The notes: generated by a model not told the origin, from the sequence alone. Positions 7,588 through 15,456 are shown, counted from the stretch's first letter. The stretch: 64,000 nucleotides of DNA from Allocoprococcus comes (GCF_013300725.1 NZ_JAAIMM010000004.1:1-64000), one strand, 5' to 3'. Translations and numbers: made by a program.

Positions 7588-7719
7588 ATGGGAAATTCAT
7601 CAGGCTCTATGTTCTACGCTTTCGGTGCGATCCTGATCATTTATCTCGTAGGAGTCAGTATTTATCAATTGGTCTTGTGGATAAAGAAATGGCGTGAACG
7701 CCGGAAGGATGAGGAATAA
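7588..7719 (+). CDS. Single-pass membrane microprotein in the feo operon
   Basis: A 43-residue ORF: a short polar N-terminus (MGNSSGS), one hydrophobic helix (about residues 9-29), and a charged basic C-terminus (KKWRERRKDEE). GGGGAGA gives a ribosome site 6 nt before the ATG. It lies 14 nt after the Cys-rich gene, and its stop is 1 nt from the next start codon, so translation is probably coupled. I do not recognise a family; the operon position suggests a role with the Feo machinery. Confidence 0.65.
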   Translation: MGNSSGSMFYAFGAILIIYLVGVSIYQLVLWIKKWRERRKDEE

Positions 7720-7720
7720 C

Positions 7721-8089
7721 ATGGTTGATGTAATTATTATTCTGATCGTGATCGTACTTCTTATTTTTGCATTAAAGGGTACGCTTAAACATTTTAAAGG
7801 GGAAAGTCCTTGCTGTGGCGGTGGATCCGGAACGATCGTGACAGATATTGAAGATAAGGTGCTGGATAACCCGGCAATCGGTAAAAAGACAGTGAAGATT
7901 TCCGGTATGCATTGTGAGCATTGTGTAAAAAGTGTAACGGAAGCAATCAACAAAATCGAAGGTGCATCTGCAAAGGTGAATCTCAAAAAAGAAGAAGCAG
8001 TTGTAAGCTATGACAGAGAAATCGATGATGATGATCTGAAAAAAGCTGTCGAGGAAGCAGGATTTAAGGTAGTTGATATCAGAGCCTAA
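7721..8089 (+). CDS. Membrane-anchored heavy-metal-associated (HMA) domain protein
   Basis: A 122-residue protein with an N-terminal transmembrane helix (about 3-19), a juxtamembrane CC pair at residues 31-32, and a C-terminal ferredoxin-like HMA domain (about 55-122) with the metal site GMHCEHC (C65, C68). HMA domains of this type carry Cu(I) or other soft metals and hand them to transporters. Start 7721 is chosen because GGATGAGG lies just upstream and the start couples to the preceding gene. The last gene of the unit, a Fur-type regulator, follows 27 nt later. Confidence 0.85.
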   Translation: MVDVIIILIVIVLLIFALKGTLKHFKGESPCCGGGSGTIVTDIEDKVLDNPAIGKKTVKISGMHCEHCVKSVTEAINKIEGASAKVNLKKEEAVVSYDREIDDDDLKKAVEEAGFKVVDIRA

Positions 8090-8116
8090 CAGGTGACAGC
8101 ATGGAAAGGGGCTATC

Positions 8117-8509
8117 ATGGACGCGAAAGAAAGAATAATCGAGCAGCTGAAAAGAAGTGGCTGCAGGGTTACGAAGCAGCGGCTCATGCTGATCGATGTT
8201 ATTTTGGAAGGAAAATGTAATTGCTGCAAGGAAATTTATTATCAGGTGTCTCTGAAGGATCCGAGTATCGGACCGGCGACGGTATACCGTATGGTCAATA
8301 CGCTGGAGCAGATCGGAGCGATCAGCCGCAAGAATATGTACCGTATTTCGGATAAGGGCTGCAAAATGGAATACATGATCGAGCTGGAGGACGGAACAGT
8401 TCTTGATCTTCCGGAGGATAAATGGACGGCAGTGATCAAATCTGGGCTGGATGTCTGTGGATTTTCAGGCGGACAGAATGTAAGAAACATCACACTTAAA
8501 GAAGCATAA
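8117..8509 (+). CDS. Fur-family transcriptional regulator lacking the usual C-terminal metal site
   Basis: A 130-residue protein with a Fur winged helix: RSGCRVTKQRLMLIDVIL, then IGPATVYRMVNTLEQIGAISR. The dimerisation half is unusual. The HHDH-type segment and the CxxC zinc pair of canonical Fur/Zur/PerR are absent, and the protein ends in a short non-canonical tail. It has a CNCC motif at residues 34-37 within the HTH domain. ATG 8117 with AAAGGGG 6 nt upstream is preferred over the in-frame GTG at 8093. It ends the feo operon, so it may feed back on iron uptake; the metal sensed cannot be told. Confidence 0.75.
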   Translation: MDAKERIIEQLKRSGCRVTKQRLMLIDVILEGKCNCCKEIYYQVSLKDPSIGPATVYRMVNTLEQIGAISRKNMYRISDKGCKMEYMIELEDGTVLDLPEDKWTAVIKSGLDVCGFSGGQNVRNITLKEA

Positions 8510-8815
8510 CATTGCAAAAAAACGTTCCGGAACGGAACGGTTCGGATATGGAGGCAGGTACCGTGGTTGTATCTGTCTCTTTTAGATAGCGGAGAATGAG
8601 TTCCTTCTATATAAATATGGATATAGGTAACTGTGGAAAGTTGTGTAAAAATTAAGATGAAAATAGTGAATTTGTGGCAGATATGGTGGAAAAAAGTTTG
8701 ACAAAACTGATTTTACATAAAAGTGAGAAAATTTATCAGAAGCAAAAAAAGACTGGTAATTTACAGATTCGTGTCATATAATAGGCGTTAATGAAAAAAC
8801 AGGAGGTACATAGGT
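8510..8815. other. Intergenic region between the Fur-like gene and the DUF6110-like gene
   Basis: No gene is supported here. CGTTCCGGAACG at 8523-8534 is a perfect 12-bp palindrome, followed by overlapping GGAACGG repeats; it could be an operator or a T-less hairpin. A TATAAT box lies at about 8777-8782 upstream of the next gene, with only a weak -35 (TGGTAA). AGGAGGT is the ribosome site. Confidence 0.4.
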
Positions 8816-9136
8816 ATGTTTGATATTACTAAAGTAAATTGGAAAAAGGTTGGAATTTTTGCATCAGGAGTTCTTTTTGGAACAGCCGGAATCAAAGCAC
8901 TTTCAAGCAAGGATGCTAAGAACGTGTACACAAATTGCACAGCAGCAGTTCTTCGCGCAAAAGACTGTGTTATGAAAACAGCTACAAATATCCAGGAAAA
9001 TGCAGAGGATATTTATGCTGAAGCTAAGAGCATCAACGAAGAAAGAGCTGCTGAAATGGAAGAATTTTCTGATGCAGATACAGCAGCAGAGGCTGAAGAA
9101 GCTGAAAATACAGAGTTTAACGAAGTAACAGAGTAA
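8816..9136 (+). CDS. DUF6110-like small protein paired with a metal ATPase
   Basis: A 106-residue protein. Residues 10-28 form a weakly hydrophobic Gly-rich segment (KKVGIFASGVLFGTAGIKAL); the rest is helical and increasingly acidic, ending in a run of Glu, Ala and Asp. I assign it to the DUF6110 type from memory of the N-terminal pattern. It sits 14 nt before a P1B-like ATPase gene, so it is probably an accessory subunit or regulator of that pump. No signal peptide or Cys cluster is seen. Confidence 0.6.
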   Translation: MFDITKVNWKKVGIFASGVLFGTAGIKALSSKDAKNVYTNCTAAVLRAKDCVMKTATNIQENAEDIYAEAKSINEERAAEMEEFSDADTAAEAEEAENTEFNEVTE

Positions 9137-9150
9137 GAGGCGCACTGAAC

Positions 9151-11223
9151 GTGAAGTTTATAATTAAACATGAGATGAAAGGCCGGATGAGAGTCCGGCT
9201 TTCTCAAAAAAGAATGACATATGAACAGGCTGATATATTACAGTATTATCTGCTCTGCAATGAATCAGTCAAACTGGCAAAGGTATATGACAGAACCTGT
9301 GATGCAGTCATTAATTATACCGGCGACAGAGAAGATGTAATCCGTCTTCTGCAGGAATTTCACTATCAGACAGTGGAAGTTCCGGCGGACGTACTTGCAA
9401 CTTCCGGTCGTGAAGTGAATGCGCAGTATCAGGAAAAGCTGTTCAATAAAGTAGTATTTCATTATGCAAGAAAATGGTTCCTTCCGTATCCACTGAATGC
9501 ATGCTATACATCAGTCATGTCGCTGAAGTATATCTGGAAGGGAATCAAGTGTCTGTGGGCACGCAAGGTTGAGGTTCCGGTGCTGGATGCGACTGCAATC
9601 GGTGTATCCGTTGCGCGTGGGGATTTCAGTACGGCCGGATCCGTTATGTTCCTGCTTGGAATCGGTGAGATTCTGGAAGAGTGGACACATAAGAAATCTG
9701 TAGATGACCTGGCAAGAACCATGTCTCTGAATGTAAGTAAGGTATGGCTGAAGACAGAAGACCAGGAAGTTCTGGTTCCTGCATCCAAGATAAAAGCAGG
9801 AGACCGGATTGTGATCCGTATGGGAACTGTGATTCCGTTTGACGGCGATATCGTGGATGGTGAAGCGATGATCAATCAGGCATCTCTTACCGGAGAGTCA
9901 GTGTCTGTCCGTAAGACGGTTGGAAGCTATGCATATGCAGGAACCGTGGTTGAAGAAGGTGAGATCACAGTCGGAGTCAAACAGGTAAGCGGAAACAGCC
10001 GCTTCGATAAGATCGTTACGATGATTGAAGAATCTGAGAAGTTAAAATCAGGAGTAGAAAGCAAGGCAGAGCATCTTGCTGACAAACTTGTACCGTATTC
10101 ACTTGGTGGAACAGCCATTACCTATCTGCTGACGAGAAATGTCACCAAGGCTCTTTCTATCCTGATGGTAGATTTTTCATGTGCGCTTAAGCTTTCAATG
10201 CCGATTTCGGTGCTGTCTGCAATCCGTGAAGCAAACCTTTACAATATTACCGTAAAGGGCGGAAAGTATCTGGAAGCCGTGGCAGAGGCAGATACGATCG
10301 TATTTGACAAGACTGGTACACTTACAAAAGCAACACCTACCGTGGTGGATGTGGTTTCCTTTGATGGAAGAACACCGGATGAACTGCTCCGTATTGCAGC
10401 GTGTCTGGAAGAACATTTCCCGCATTCTATGGCAAAAGCAGTAGTAAATGCAGCAAAAGAGAAAAATCTGGATCATGAGGAAATGCATTCTAAGGTAGAG
10501 TATGTGGTTGCACATGGCATTTCTACAACGATTGGTGATAAAAATGTAATTATCGGAAGCTCTCATTTTGTATTTGAAGATGAGAAATGTACAATTCCGG
10601 AAGGCAAACAGGAGTTATTTGACGGTCTTCCGGAAGAATATTCACATCTGTATCTTGCAATCGAGAATCAGCTTGCAGGAGTGATCTGTATTGAAGATCC
10701 ACTGAGAGAAGAGGCGAAGACAGTAGTTGCCGAGCTCAAGAAAACAGGATTTGGAAAGGTTGTTATGATGACAGGTGACAGCGACCGTACAGCTTCGGCA
10801 ATCGCAAAGCGTGTCGGCGTGGATGAATATTATTCAGAAGTACTGCCGGAAGATAAGGCTGCATTTGTAGAAAAGGAAAAAGCAGCCGGAAGAAAAGTTA
10901 TTATGATCGGTGATGGTATCAATGATTCGCCGGCACTTTCTGCGGCAGATGTAGGAATTGCGATCAGCAATGGCGCAGAGATTGCACGTGAGATTGCAGA
11001 TATTACGGTAGGCGCAGATGATCTTGGACAGATCGTGACCTTAAGACGTCTCAGCAATAGGCTGATGAAGAGGATTCAAAGTAATTACCGCTTTATTGTT
11101 GGATTCAATTCCGGTCTGATCGTACTTGGAGTAACCGGTGTGATCCAGCCGACGACATCAGCACTTTTACACAATACTTCAACTCTGGCAATTGGGCTGA
11201 AGAGTATGAAGAATCTTCTGTAA
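9151..11223 (+). CDS. Heavy-metal P-type ATPase (P1B-like) with an SCALK motif in place of CPC
   Basis: A 690-residue cation pump. Visible motifs: actuator TGES (247-250), phosphorylation site DKTGT (Asp386), a PHS remnant of the HP locus (EEHFPHSMAKAV), the TGD motif and the hinge GDGINDSPAL. The N-terminus (about 1-80) resembles an HMA fold but has no CxxC. The membrane metal site, normally CPC or SPC, reads DFSCALKLSMP (about 341-351), so ion specificity cannot be inferred. The start is GTG at 9151, since no ATG fits the conserved N-terminus. It is translated just after the DUF6110-like gene and near the iron operon, so iron, manganese or another transition metal is plausible. Confidence 0.85.
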   Translation: MKFIIKHEMKGRMRVRLSQKRMTYEQADILQYYLLCNESVKLAKVYDRTCDAVINYTGDREDVIRLLQEFHYQTVEVPADVLATSGREVNAQYQEKLFNKVVFHYARKWFLPYPLNACYTSVMSLKYIWKGIKCLWARKVEVPVLDATAIGVSVARGDFSTAGSVMFLLGIGEILEEWTHKKSVDDLARTMSLNVSKVWLKTEDQEVLVPASKIKAGDRIVIRMGTVIPFDGDIVDGEAMINQASLTGESVSVRKTVGSYAYAGTVVEEGEITVGVKQVSGNSRFDKIVTMIEESEKLKSGVESKAEHLADKLVPYSLGGTAITYLLTRNVTKALSILMVDFSCALKLSMPISVLSAIREANLYNITVKGGKYLEAVAEADTIVFDKTGTLTKATPTVVDVVSFDGRTPDELLRIAACLEEHFPHSMAKAVVNAAKEKNLDHEEMHSKVEYVVAHGISTTIGDKNVIIGSSHFVFEDEKCTIPEGKQELFDGLPEEYSHLYLAIENQLAGVICIEDPLREEAKTVVAELKKTGFGKVVMMTGDSDRTASAIAKRVGVDEYYSEVLPEDKAAFVEKEKAAGRKVIMIGDGINDSPALSAADVGIAISNGAEIAREIADITVGADDLGQIVTLRRLSNRLMKRIQSNYRFIVGFNSGLIVLGVTGVIQPTTSALLHNTSTLAIGLKSMKNLL

Positions 11224-11254
11224 GGCAGAACAATTTAATGATAGCTCTAAACGC

Positions 11255-11281
11255 GGGGTGTGATTCTCTGAATCATGCCCC
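11255..11281. repeat. Strong hairpin after the metal ATPase gene
   Basis: GGGGTGTGATTC and GAATCATGCCCC form a 12-bp stem (two G-U pairs) with a 3-nt loop. No T-run follows on either strand. It may be a transcript 3'-end stabiliser for the ATPase message. Confidence 0.55.
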
Positions 11282-11308
11282 ATTGCTGGATTAAGAGGCA
11301 AAATAGCG

Positions 11309-11339
11309 TTGCTGGTCACAGGTACTGTGAACAGTAACA
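11309..11339. promoter_or_regulatory. Extended dyad upstream of lgt (candidate operator)
   Basis: Two 14-nt arms, GTTGCTGGTCACAG and CTGTGAACAGTAAC, are complementary at 12 of 14 positions about a GTA centre. The core TCACAGGTACTGTGA is perfect. Such compact dyads are typical protein-binding sites. It lies about 100 nt before the lgt start; no matching regulator gene is obvious. Confidence 0.4.
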
Positions 11340-11434
11340 AAATAGCAGATAGTATCCAAAAGGATAAGATTGACAAATGAAGGGATAATCCATACAATGA
11401 TAAATAGATTGATAAAAGGGAGGAATAAAAAAGC

Positions 11435-12202
11435 GTGAAAATTAATCTGTTTTCAATAGGAAAGTTTACGATACATGGATATGGACTGATGATCGCAATC
11501 GGTATCCTTTGCTGTGTGGCAATGGCTTCTTATCGGGCAAAAAAGAATGGCCTGGATCCGGAAGCAATTGTGGATATCGGAATTTACGGTGTGATCGGTG
11601 GTTTTGTAGGTGCAAAAATTCTATATGTGATCGTGGAGTTCAAGACGTTTATCAAGGATCCGAAGTCGGTACTCGGTTCAGAAGGATTTGTCGTATATGG
11701 TGGAATTATTGCCGGTTTTCTGACAGCGATTGTATATTGCAGAATTAAGAAGCTTTATTTTCTGGAATATTTTGATCTCGCTGTGGCAAGTATTTCGATG
11801 GCACAGGGATTTGGAAGAATCGGATGTTTTCTTGCAGGATGCTGCTATGGAAGGGAGACAACCTCCAGATTTGGTGTGGTATTCCCGGAAGGCGGGCTTG
11901 CTCCGGCAGGTGTTAAACTGATTCCTACACAGCTTATATCATCGGCAGGTGATTTCCTGATCATGATCGTGTTACTTCTATATTATAGGAAGAATAAAAA
12001 AGACGGTACACCGGGAAACGTAGGTTTTCTGTATATGCTGCTGTATGGTGTAGGAAGATTCCTTGTTGAGTTTTTAAGAAATGATGACAGAGGGGGAGCC
12101 GGAATGTTCTCAACCTCCCAGTGGATCTCCATGGTGATCGTAGCAGGTGGAGTTGTATTGTATCTGGTAAATAAAAGAAGGCATAAAAAGAAAAATCTCT
12201 AA
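11435..12202 (+). CDS. lgt: Prolipoprotein diacylglyceryl transferase
   Basis: A 255-residue polytopic membrane enzyme that moves diacylglycerol from phosphatidylglycerol to the lipobox Cys of prolipoproteins. Visible family features: the N-terminal IHGYGLMIAIGILC segment, the GFVGAKILYVI region, the signature helix GFGRIGCFLAGCCYGRET (about 127-144; the Asn residues of the common signature are replaced by Cys/Ala), and GRFLVEFLRNDDRG near the C-terminus. The family's usual length is 250-290. GGGAGG precedes an ATG-equivalent GTG start at 11435. It stands alone. Confidence 0.9.
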   Translation: MKINLFSIGKFTIHGYGLMIAIGILCCVAMASYRAKKNGLDPEAIVDIGIYGVIGGFVGAKILYVIVEFKTFIKDPKSVLGSEGFVVYGGIIAGFLTAIVYCRIKKLYFLEYFDLAVASISMAQGFGRIGCFLAGCCYGRETTSRFGVVFPEGGLAPAGVKLIPTQLISSAGDFLIMIVLLLYYRKNKKDGTPGNVGFLYMLLYGVGRFLVEFLRNDDRGGAGMFSTSQWISMVIVAGGVVLYLVNKRRHKKKNL

Positions 12203-12220
12203 TAAAAATCAGAGATAATT
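12195..12220 (+). terminator. Weak terminator-like hairpin after lgt
   Basis: ATCTCT and AGAGAT form a short stem with an A-rich loop overlapping the lgt stop codon, followed by AATTTTAC. The stem is short, so it is marginal. Confidence 0.35.
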
Positions 12221-12324
12221 TTACGGTAAGGAAGCTTCAGCGGATACAGATAAGAAACAGGCGAAGAATAATATTCTGAACTTTATAAAATGTGAAATGA
12301 TTTCTGAAAGTTAAAGAAATCTTA

Positions 12325-12425
12325 TTGACACAGTCGTACGGCTAATAATATACTTAAAACAAGTAATTTCGCCGTACGACATATTTTTTTTGAAAAAACA
12401 AGTAATTTTGCCGTACGACATATTT
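12325..12425 (+). promoter_or_regulatory. hipBA promoter with three GCCGTACGAC-type operators
   Basis: TTGACA (12325-12330) and TATACT (12349-12354) have an 18-bp spacer. GTCGTACGGC (12333-12342) lies inside the spacer. Its reverse complement, GCCGTACGAC, occurs at 12371-12380 and 12410-12419, each within a 31-bp direct repeat (12356-12386 and 12395-12425, 39-bp period). This is the expected layout for cooperative autorepression by HipB. Confidence 0.75.
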
Positions 12426-12437
12426 GGGAGAGGGATT

Positions 12438-12650
12438 ATGAAAATTACAGACTCAAAATCATTAGGACAAGCAATCCGCGAAAGAAGAAAAGAATTAAAT
12501 TATACACAATCATATGTATCAGACTTCACAGGTCTTTCTGTCACTTTTATTTCTGATTTAGAACGTGGAAAACCTACAGCAGAAATTGAAAAAACAATAC
12601 GACTGATTAATATTTTGGGATTGGATTTATTCGTAGAGCGACGAGGATAA
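12438..12650 (+). CDS. hipB: HipB-type antitoxin / XRE-family repressor
   Basis: A 70-residue helix-turn-helix protein (LGQAIRERRKELNYTQSYVS, then VTFISDLERGKPTAEIEK). The start at ATG 12438 has GGGAGAGG just upstream, whereas a longer frame would begin inside the operator repeats. HipB neutralises HipA kinase and, with it, represses the operon. The three operators upstream fit that role. It is followed after 4 nt by a truncated hipA, so the antitoxin may be retained only as a repressor. Confidence 0.85.
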   Translation: MKITDSKSLGQAIRERRKELNYTQSYVSDFTGLSVTFISDLERGKPTAEIEKTIRLINILGLDLFVERRG

Positions 12651-12654
12651 GAGG

Positions 12655-13395
12655 ATGAGAACATTATTAGTTTATATTGAAATCAAAGGTGAAAATAAAT
12701 TTGTTGGAGAAATTGTAGGAAACAGTTCAAACGATGCCTGTTTTTCATATGATTCAGCATATTTAAACAATCCTGAGCATCGAGCTATTTCCATTGGTCT
12801 ACCATTAGAGGAAAAGACATTTGATACAATACGTACTCGAATTTTCTTTGAAGGCTTACTTCCAGAAGGATTTACAAGAAAATGTGTAGCCAAATGGATG
12901 CACATGGATGAAAATGATTATTTATCCATTTTAGCAGGTCTTGGTAGAGAATGTCTCGGAGCAATCAAAGTTATAGAAAAGTTAGATCAGGTAATTGATC
13001 CAGATTATCGTGAACTGTCTAAAGAGGAAGTTTATTCACTTGCCAGAGAAGGAGCATCAGAATCCGCAGAACTGGTCACAAAATCACATCTGTCTTTAAC
13101 TGGTGCATCTGGAAAAGTTGGATTGTACTATAACGACTTAGATAAAAAATGGTATTTACCAATAGGAGAAGCGCCGAGTACACATATTGTAAAACAAAGT
13201 CATGTTCGATTAAAAAAGATTGTTGCAAATGAGCAACTATGCCTTTTGATGGCAAAGAATTTAGGAATTGAAATTCCGGAAAGCTTTATTGTTACAACAG
13301 ATAAAAATGATGATGAGGCTGTGCTTTTCGCAACGCAGCGATATGATAGACAATTTACAGCAAGTAATAAAGTGATTAGTTCGATTCTTATTTAA
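12655..13395 (+). pseudogene. hipA: Truncated HipA kinase (N-terminal half only)
   Basis: The 246-residue frame has the HipA N-terminal domain (IGLPLEEKTF, FFEGLLPEG, ILAGLGRECLGAI) and the start of the kinase domain (SLTGASGKVGLYY as the Gly-rich loop, then THIVKQSH). It breaks off right after VLFATQRYDRQF, the point where HipA proteins normally continue for another 150-200 residues carrying the catalytic Asp and metal-binding loop. A short unrelated tail (TASNKVISSILI) ends the frame. As it stands the kinase should be inactive. The breakpoint lies 110 nt from a pair of tRNA-Leu genes, suggesting deletion at a recombination-prone site. Confidence 0.8.
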
Positions 13396-13465
13396 ATAGT
13401 GGATTATAGGAAAATAAAAAAGCAGAGGCTTCATTCAATAATGAGTGAGGCTTCTTTACTATAAA

Positions 13466-13500
13466 AAGAAAACCTCTGATAAAATCAGAGGTTTCTTTTT
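13466..13500. terminator. Terminator between truncated hipA and the tRNA-Leu pair
   Basis: AAACCTCTGAT and ATCAGAGGTTT make an 11-bp stem around a short AAA loop, with A-rich and T-rich flanks on either side. It should end the minus-strand tRNA transcript and could also act for the hip side. A second, weaker GAGGCTTCATTCA hairpin precedes it at about 13421-13456. Confidence 0.7.
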
Positions 13501-13504
13501 GTAA

Positions 13505-13589
13505 TGCGGAAGATGGGACTTGAACCCACACAAGCGCAATGCTTACAAGATCCTTAGTCTTGCTCGTCTGCCAGTTCCGACACTTCCGC
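13505..13589 (-). tRNA. tRNA-Leu (anticodon AAG), copy 1
   Basis: The 85-nt type II tRNA folds by hand. The acceptor stem is GCGGAAG/CTTCCGC with discriminator A. The anticodon stem CAAGA/TCTTG holds loop CTAAGGA, giving anticodon AAG. The long variable arm pairs AAGC with GCTT, and the T loop is TTCAAGT. CCA is not encoded. A34 would need deamination to inosine (TadA) to read CUC as well as CUU. Confidence 0.93.
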
Positions 13590-13628
13590 ACAAACATTAT
13601 TTAATTACCGGACTTAGATAAATCCGAA

Positions 13629-13713
13629 TGCGGAAGATGGGACTTGAACCCACACAGGCGCAATGCCTACAAGATCCTTAGTCTTGCTCGTCTGCCAGTT
13701 CCGACACTTCCGC
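13629..13713 (-). tRNA. tRNA-Leu (anticodon AAG), copy 2
   Basis: Identical to copy 1 except in the variable arm, where the stem is AGGC/GCCT instead of AAGC/GCTT. Both sides change together, so pairing is kept. The genes are 39 nt apart, with this copy promoter-proximal on the minus strand. Confidence 0.93.
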
Positions 13714-13761
13714 ATATCACTCAGTGAGCTTTATTTTAACTGCTCGCCGCTGACAAAAGCT

Positions 13762-13790
13762 ATAATACTATATTCCAAACACAAAGTCAA
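13762..13790 (-). promoter_or_regulatory. Promoter of the tRNA-Leu pair
   Basis: On the minus strand TTGACT (complement of 13785-13790) and TATTAT (complement of 13762-13767) are 17 bp apart, about 49 nt upstream of the first tRNA base. The rest of 13714-13968 is AT-rich with no gene seen. Confidence 0.55.
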
Positions 13791-13989
13791 CAAAAATTTA
13801 AAAGAAATTTTAATTCGCAATATATTACGAAAAATATCGAAAAGATAAATAATTCAATAATTTCACGAATTCACTTTCTTATTATGAGAAAATATAGTAA
13901 TATAATATATAATTGTATGCGTTAATTGCGTGTTTTATCAATGGATTTGGGGATAATAAGAGCAGAAAATGGTGAAATGGAGGCATTTT

Positions 13990-15453
13990 ATGGAGAAAAA
14001 TGTAAAAATGAAGGATATAAAAGAACTGGGAGAGCAGCTTGGAGAACTGCAAAGAGTGTGCAGGGAGAAAAAAATCCCGGTGATGATCGCATTTGAGGGT
14101 TATGGAGCAGCAGGAAAAGGACTTCAGATTGGTAATCTGATCCAGGCACTCGATCCAAGAGGCTTTAAAGTATATGCGGTAAAAAATGAAACAGAAGAGG
14201 AAAGGATGCGTCCTTTTATGTGGCGTTTCTGGACGAAGATCCCGGAAAAGGGAAGAATTGCGATTTTTGATACCAGCTGGTACCGGAGAGTTATGATTGA
14301 ACGTTTTGAAGGAAAAACACCGGAAAAAGAGCTGGAAAAGGACTTTGAATCGATCCGTGCATTTGAAAAACAGCTGACGGATGATGGAATGGTGATCATC
14401 AAACTGTTTTTAAAGATTGACCGGAAAGAACAGAAAAAGCGCTTTGAGAAACTGCTTGCTTCCAAGGATACTGCATGGCGGGTAAGCAAAGGCGATCTGA
14501 AGCGGAATCATGATTTTAAAGAGTATAAAGCAATCAATGAAGAGATGCTGCGGAAAACGGATGCAGATTACGCATCGTGGACAGTGATCGATGCTACAAA
14601 GAAGAAAGAAGCTAAAGTGGCTGTTTATCAGGCGGTGATCCAGGCAATGGAAGAAGCAGTCGCAAGAAAGGAACTGGAAGAAAAAGGAAGTCTGGAAAAG
14701 AAAACGGAAGTGAAAAGGGAAACAGCAGAAACCATTCTGGCAAAGGCGGATCTTTCCAAATCCATGCCAAAAGAGGTTTATGAGGAACGCTTAAAAGAGC
14801 TTCAGAAAAAGATGGAACATCTGCATGGAGAGCTTTATCGCAGGAGAATCCCGGTTGTCCTTGGCTTTGAGGGATGGGATTCCGGAGGAAAAGGTGGTGC
14901 GATCAAACGTCTGACTTCACATATGGATCCGAGAGGATATGTGGTGAATCCGACAGCGTCACCGAGTGATACAGAGAAAGCACATCATTATCTGTGGCGT
15001 TTCTGGCGTGCAATGCCGAAAGCCGGTCATATTGCGATATTTGACAGAACCTGGTATGGAAGAGTGATGGTAGAGAGGATTGAAGGATTTTGCACTGAAA
15101 AAGAATGGAGGAGAGCTTATGGGGAGATCAACGCCATGGAGCAGGATCTGGTAAATGCAGGAGCAATCGTGCTGAAATTCTGGATGCAGATTGACAAGGA
15201 TGAGCAGGCGAGAAGGTTTGAGGCCAGACAGGAAAATCCGAAAAAACAGTGGAAGATCACCGATGAAGACTGGAGAAACCGGGAAAAATGGGATCAGTAT
15301 GAGGTGGCGGTAGAAGAAATGCTGGAAAAGACTTCTATGCCACATGCACCGTGGATCGTAGTGGAAGGAAATGATAAATATTATGCGCGTATTAAAGTTC
15401 TGGAATGCGTGACAGAAGCAATCGAGAAACGTCTGAAAGAAGAGAGGAAATAA
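13990..15453 (+). CDS. pap: Polyphosphate:AMP phosphotransferase (two fused PPK2 domains)
   Basis: A 487-residue protein made of two homologous PPK2 modules, each with its own Walker A loop: FEGYGAAGKG (about residue 34) and FEGWDSGGKGG (about 300). The second module also has DPRGYVV, WRFWRAMP and FDRTWYGRVMVER. The fused form (class II PPK2) uses polyphosphate to convert AMP to ADP. In class II enzymes only one module is usually catalytic; the first one here has FDTSWYRRVMIER in place of FDRTWYGRV, so the second is the better candidate. The start at 13990 has TGGAGG 7 nt upstream; an ATG at 13969 lacks one. dgt follows 3 nt later. Confidence 0.88.
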   Translation: MEKNVKMKDIKELGEQLGELQRVCREKKIPVMIAFEGYGAAGKGLQIGNLIQALDPRGFKVYAVKNETEEERMRPFMWRFWTKIPEKGRIAIFDTSWYRRVMIERFEGKTPEKELEKDFESIRAFEKQLTDDGMVIIKLFLKIDRKEQKKRFEKLLASKDTAWRVSKGDLKRNHDFKEYKAINEEMLRKTDADYASWTVIDATKKKEAKVAVYQAVIQAMEEAVARKELEEKGSLEKKTEVKRETAETILAKADLSKSMPKEVYEERLKELQKKMEHLHGELYRRRIPVVLGFEGWDSGGKGGAIKRLTSHMDPRGYVVNPTASPSDTEKAHHYLWRFWRAMPKAGHIAIFDRTWYGRVMVERIEGFCTEKEWRRAYGEINAMEQDLVNAGAIVLKFWMQIDKDEQARRFEARQENPKKQWKITDEDWRNREKWDQYEVAVEEMLEKTSMPHAPWIVVEGNDKYYARIKVLECVTEAIEKRLKEERK

Positions 15454-15456
15454 AAA

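Noticed and set aside
7500-7697. Frames overlapping the small feo genes in other registers
   Set aside because: They lack ribosome sites and conflict with the recognised Cys-rich and single-pass proteins.
12356-12425. Short CRISPR-like array (two repeats with a spacer)
   Set aside because: Only two 31-bp copies exist, 8 bp apart, with no spacer content or cas genes. They are operators in the hipB promoter.
13388-13597. 69-codon minus-strand frame across the first tRNA-Leu
   Set aside because: It reads through a tRNA gene and a terminator; the tRNA fold explains the sequence.
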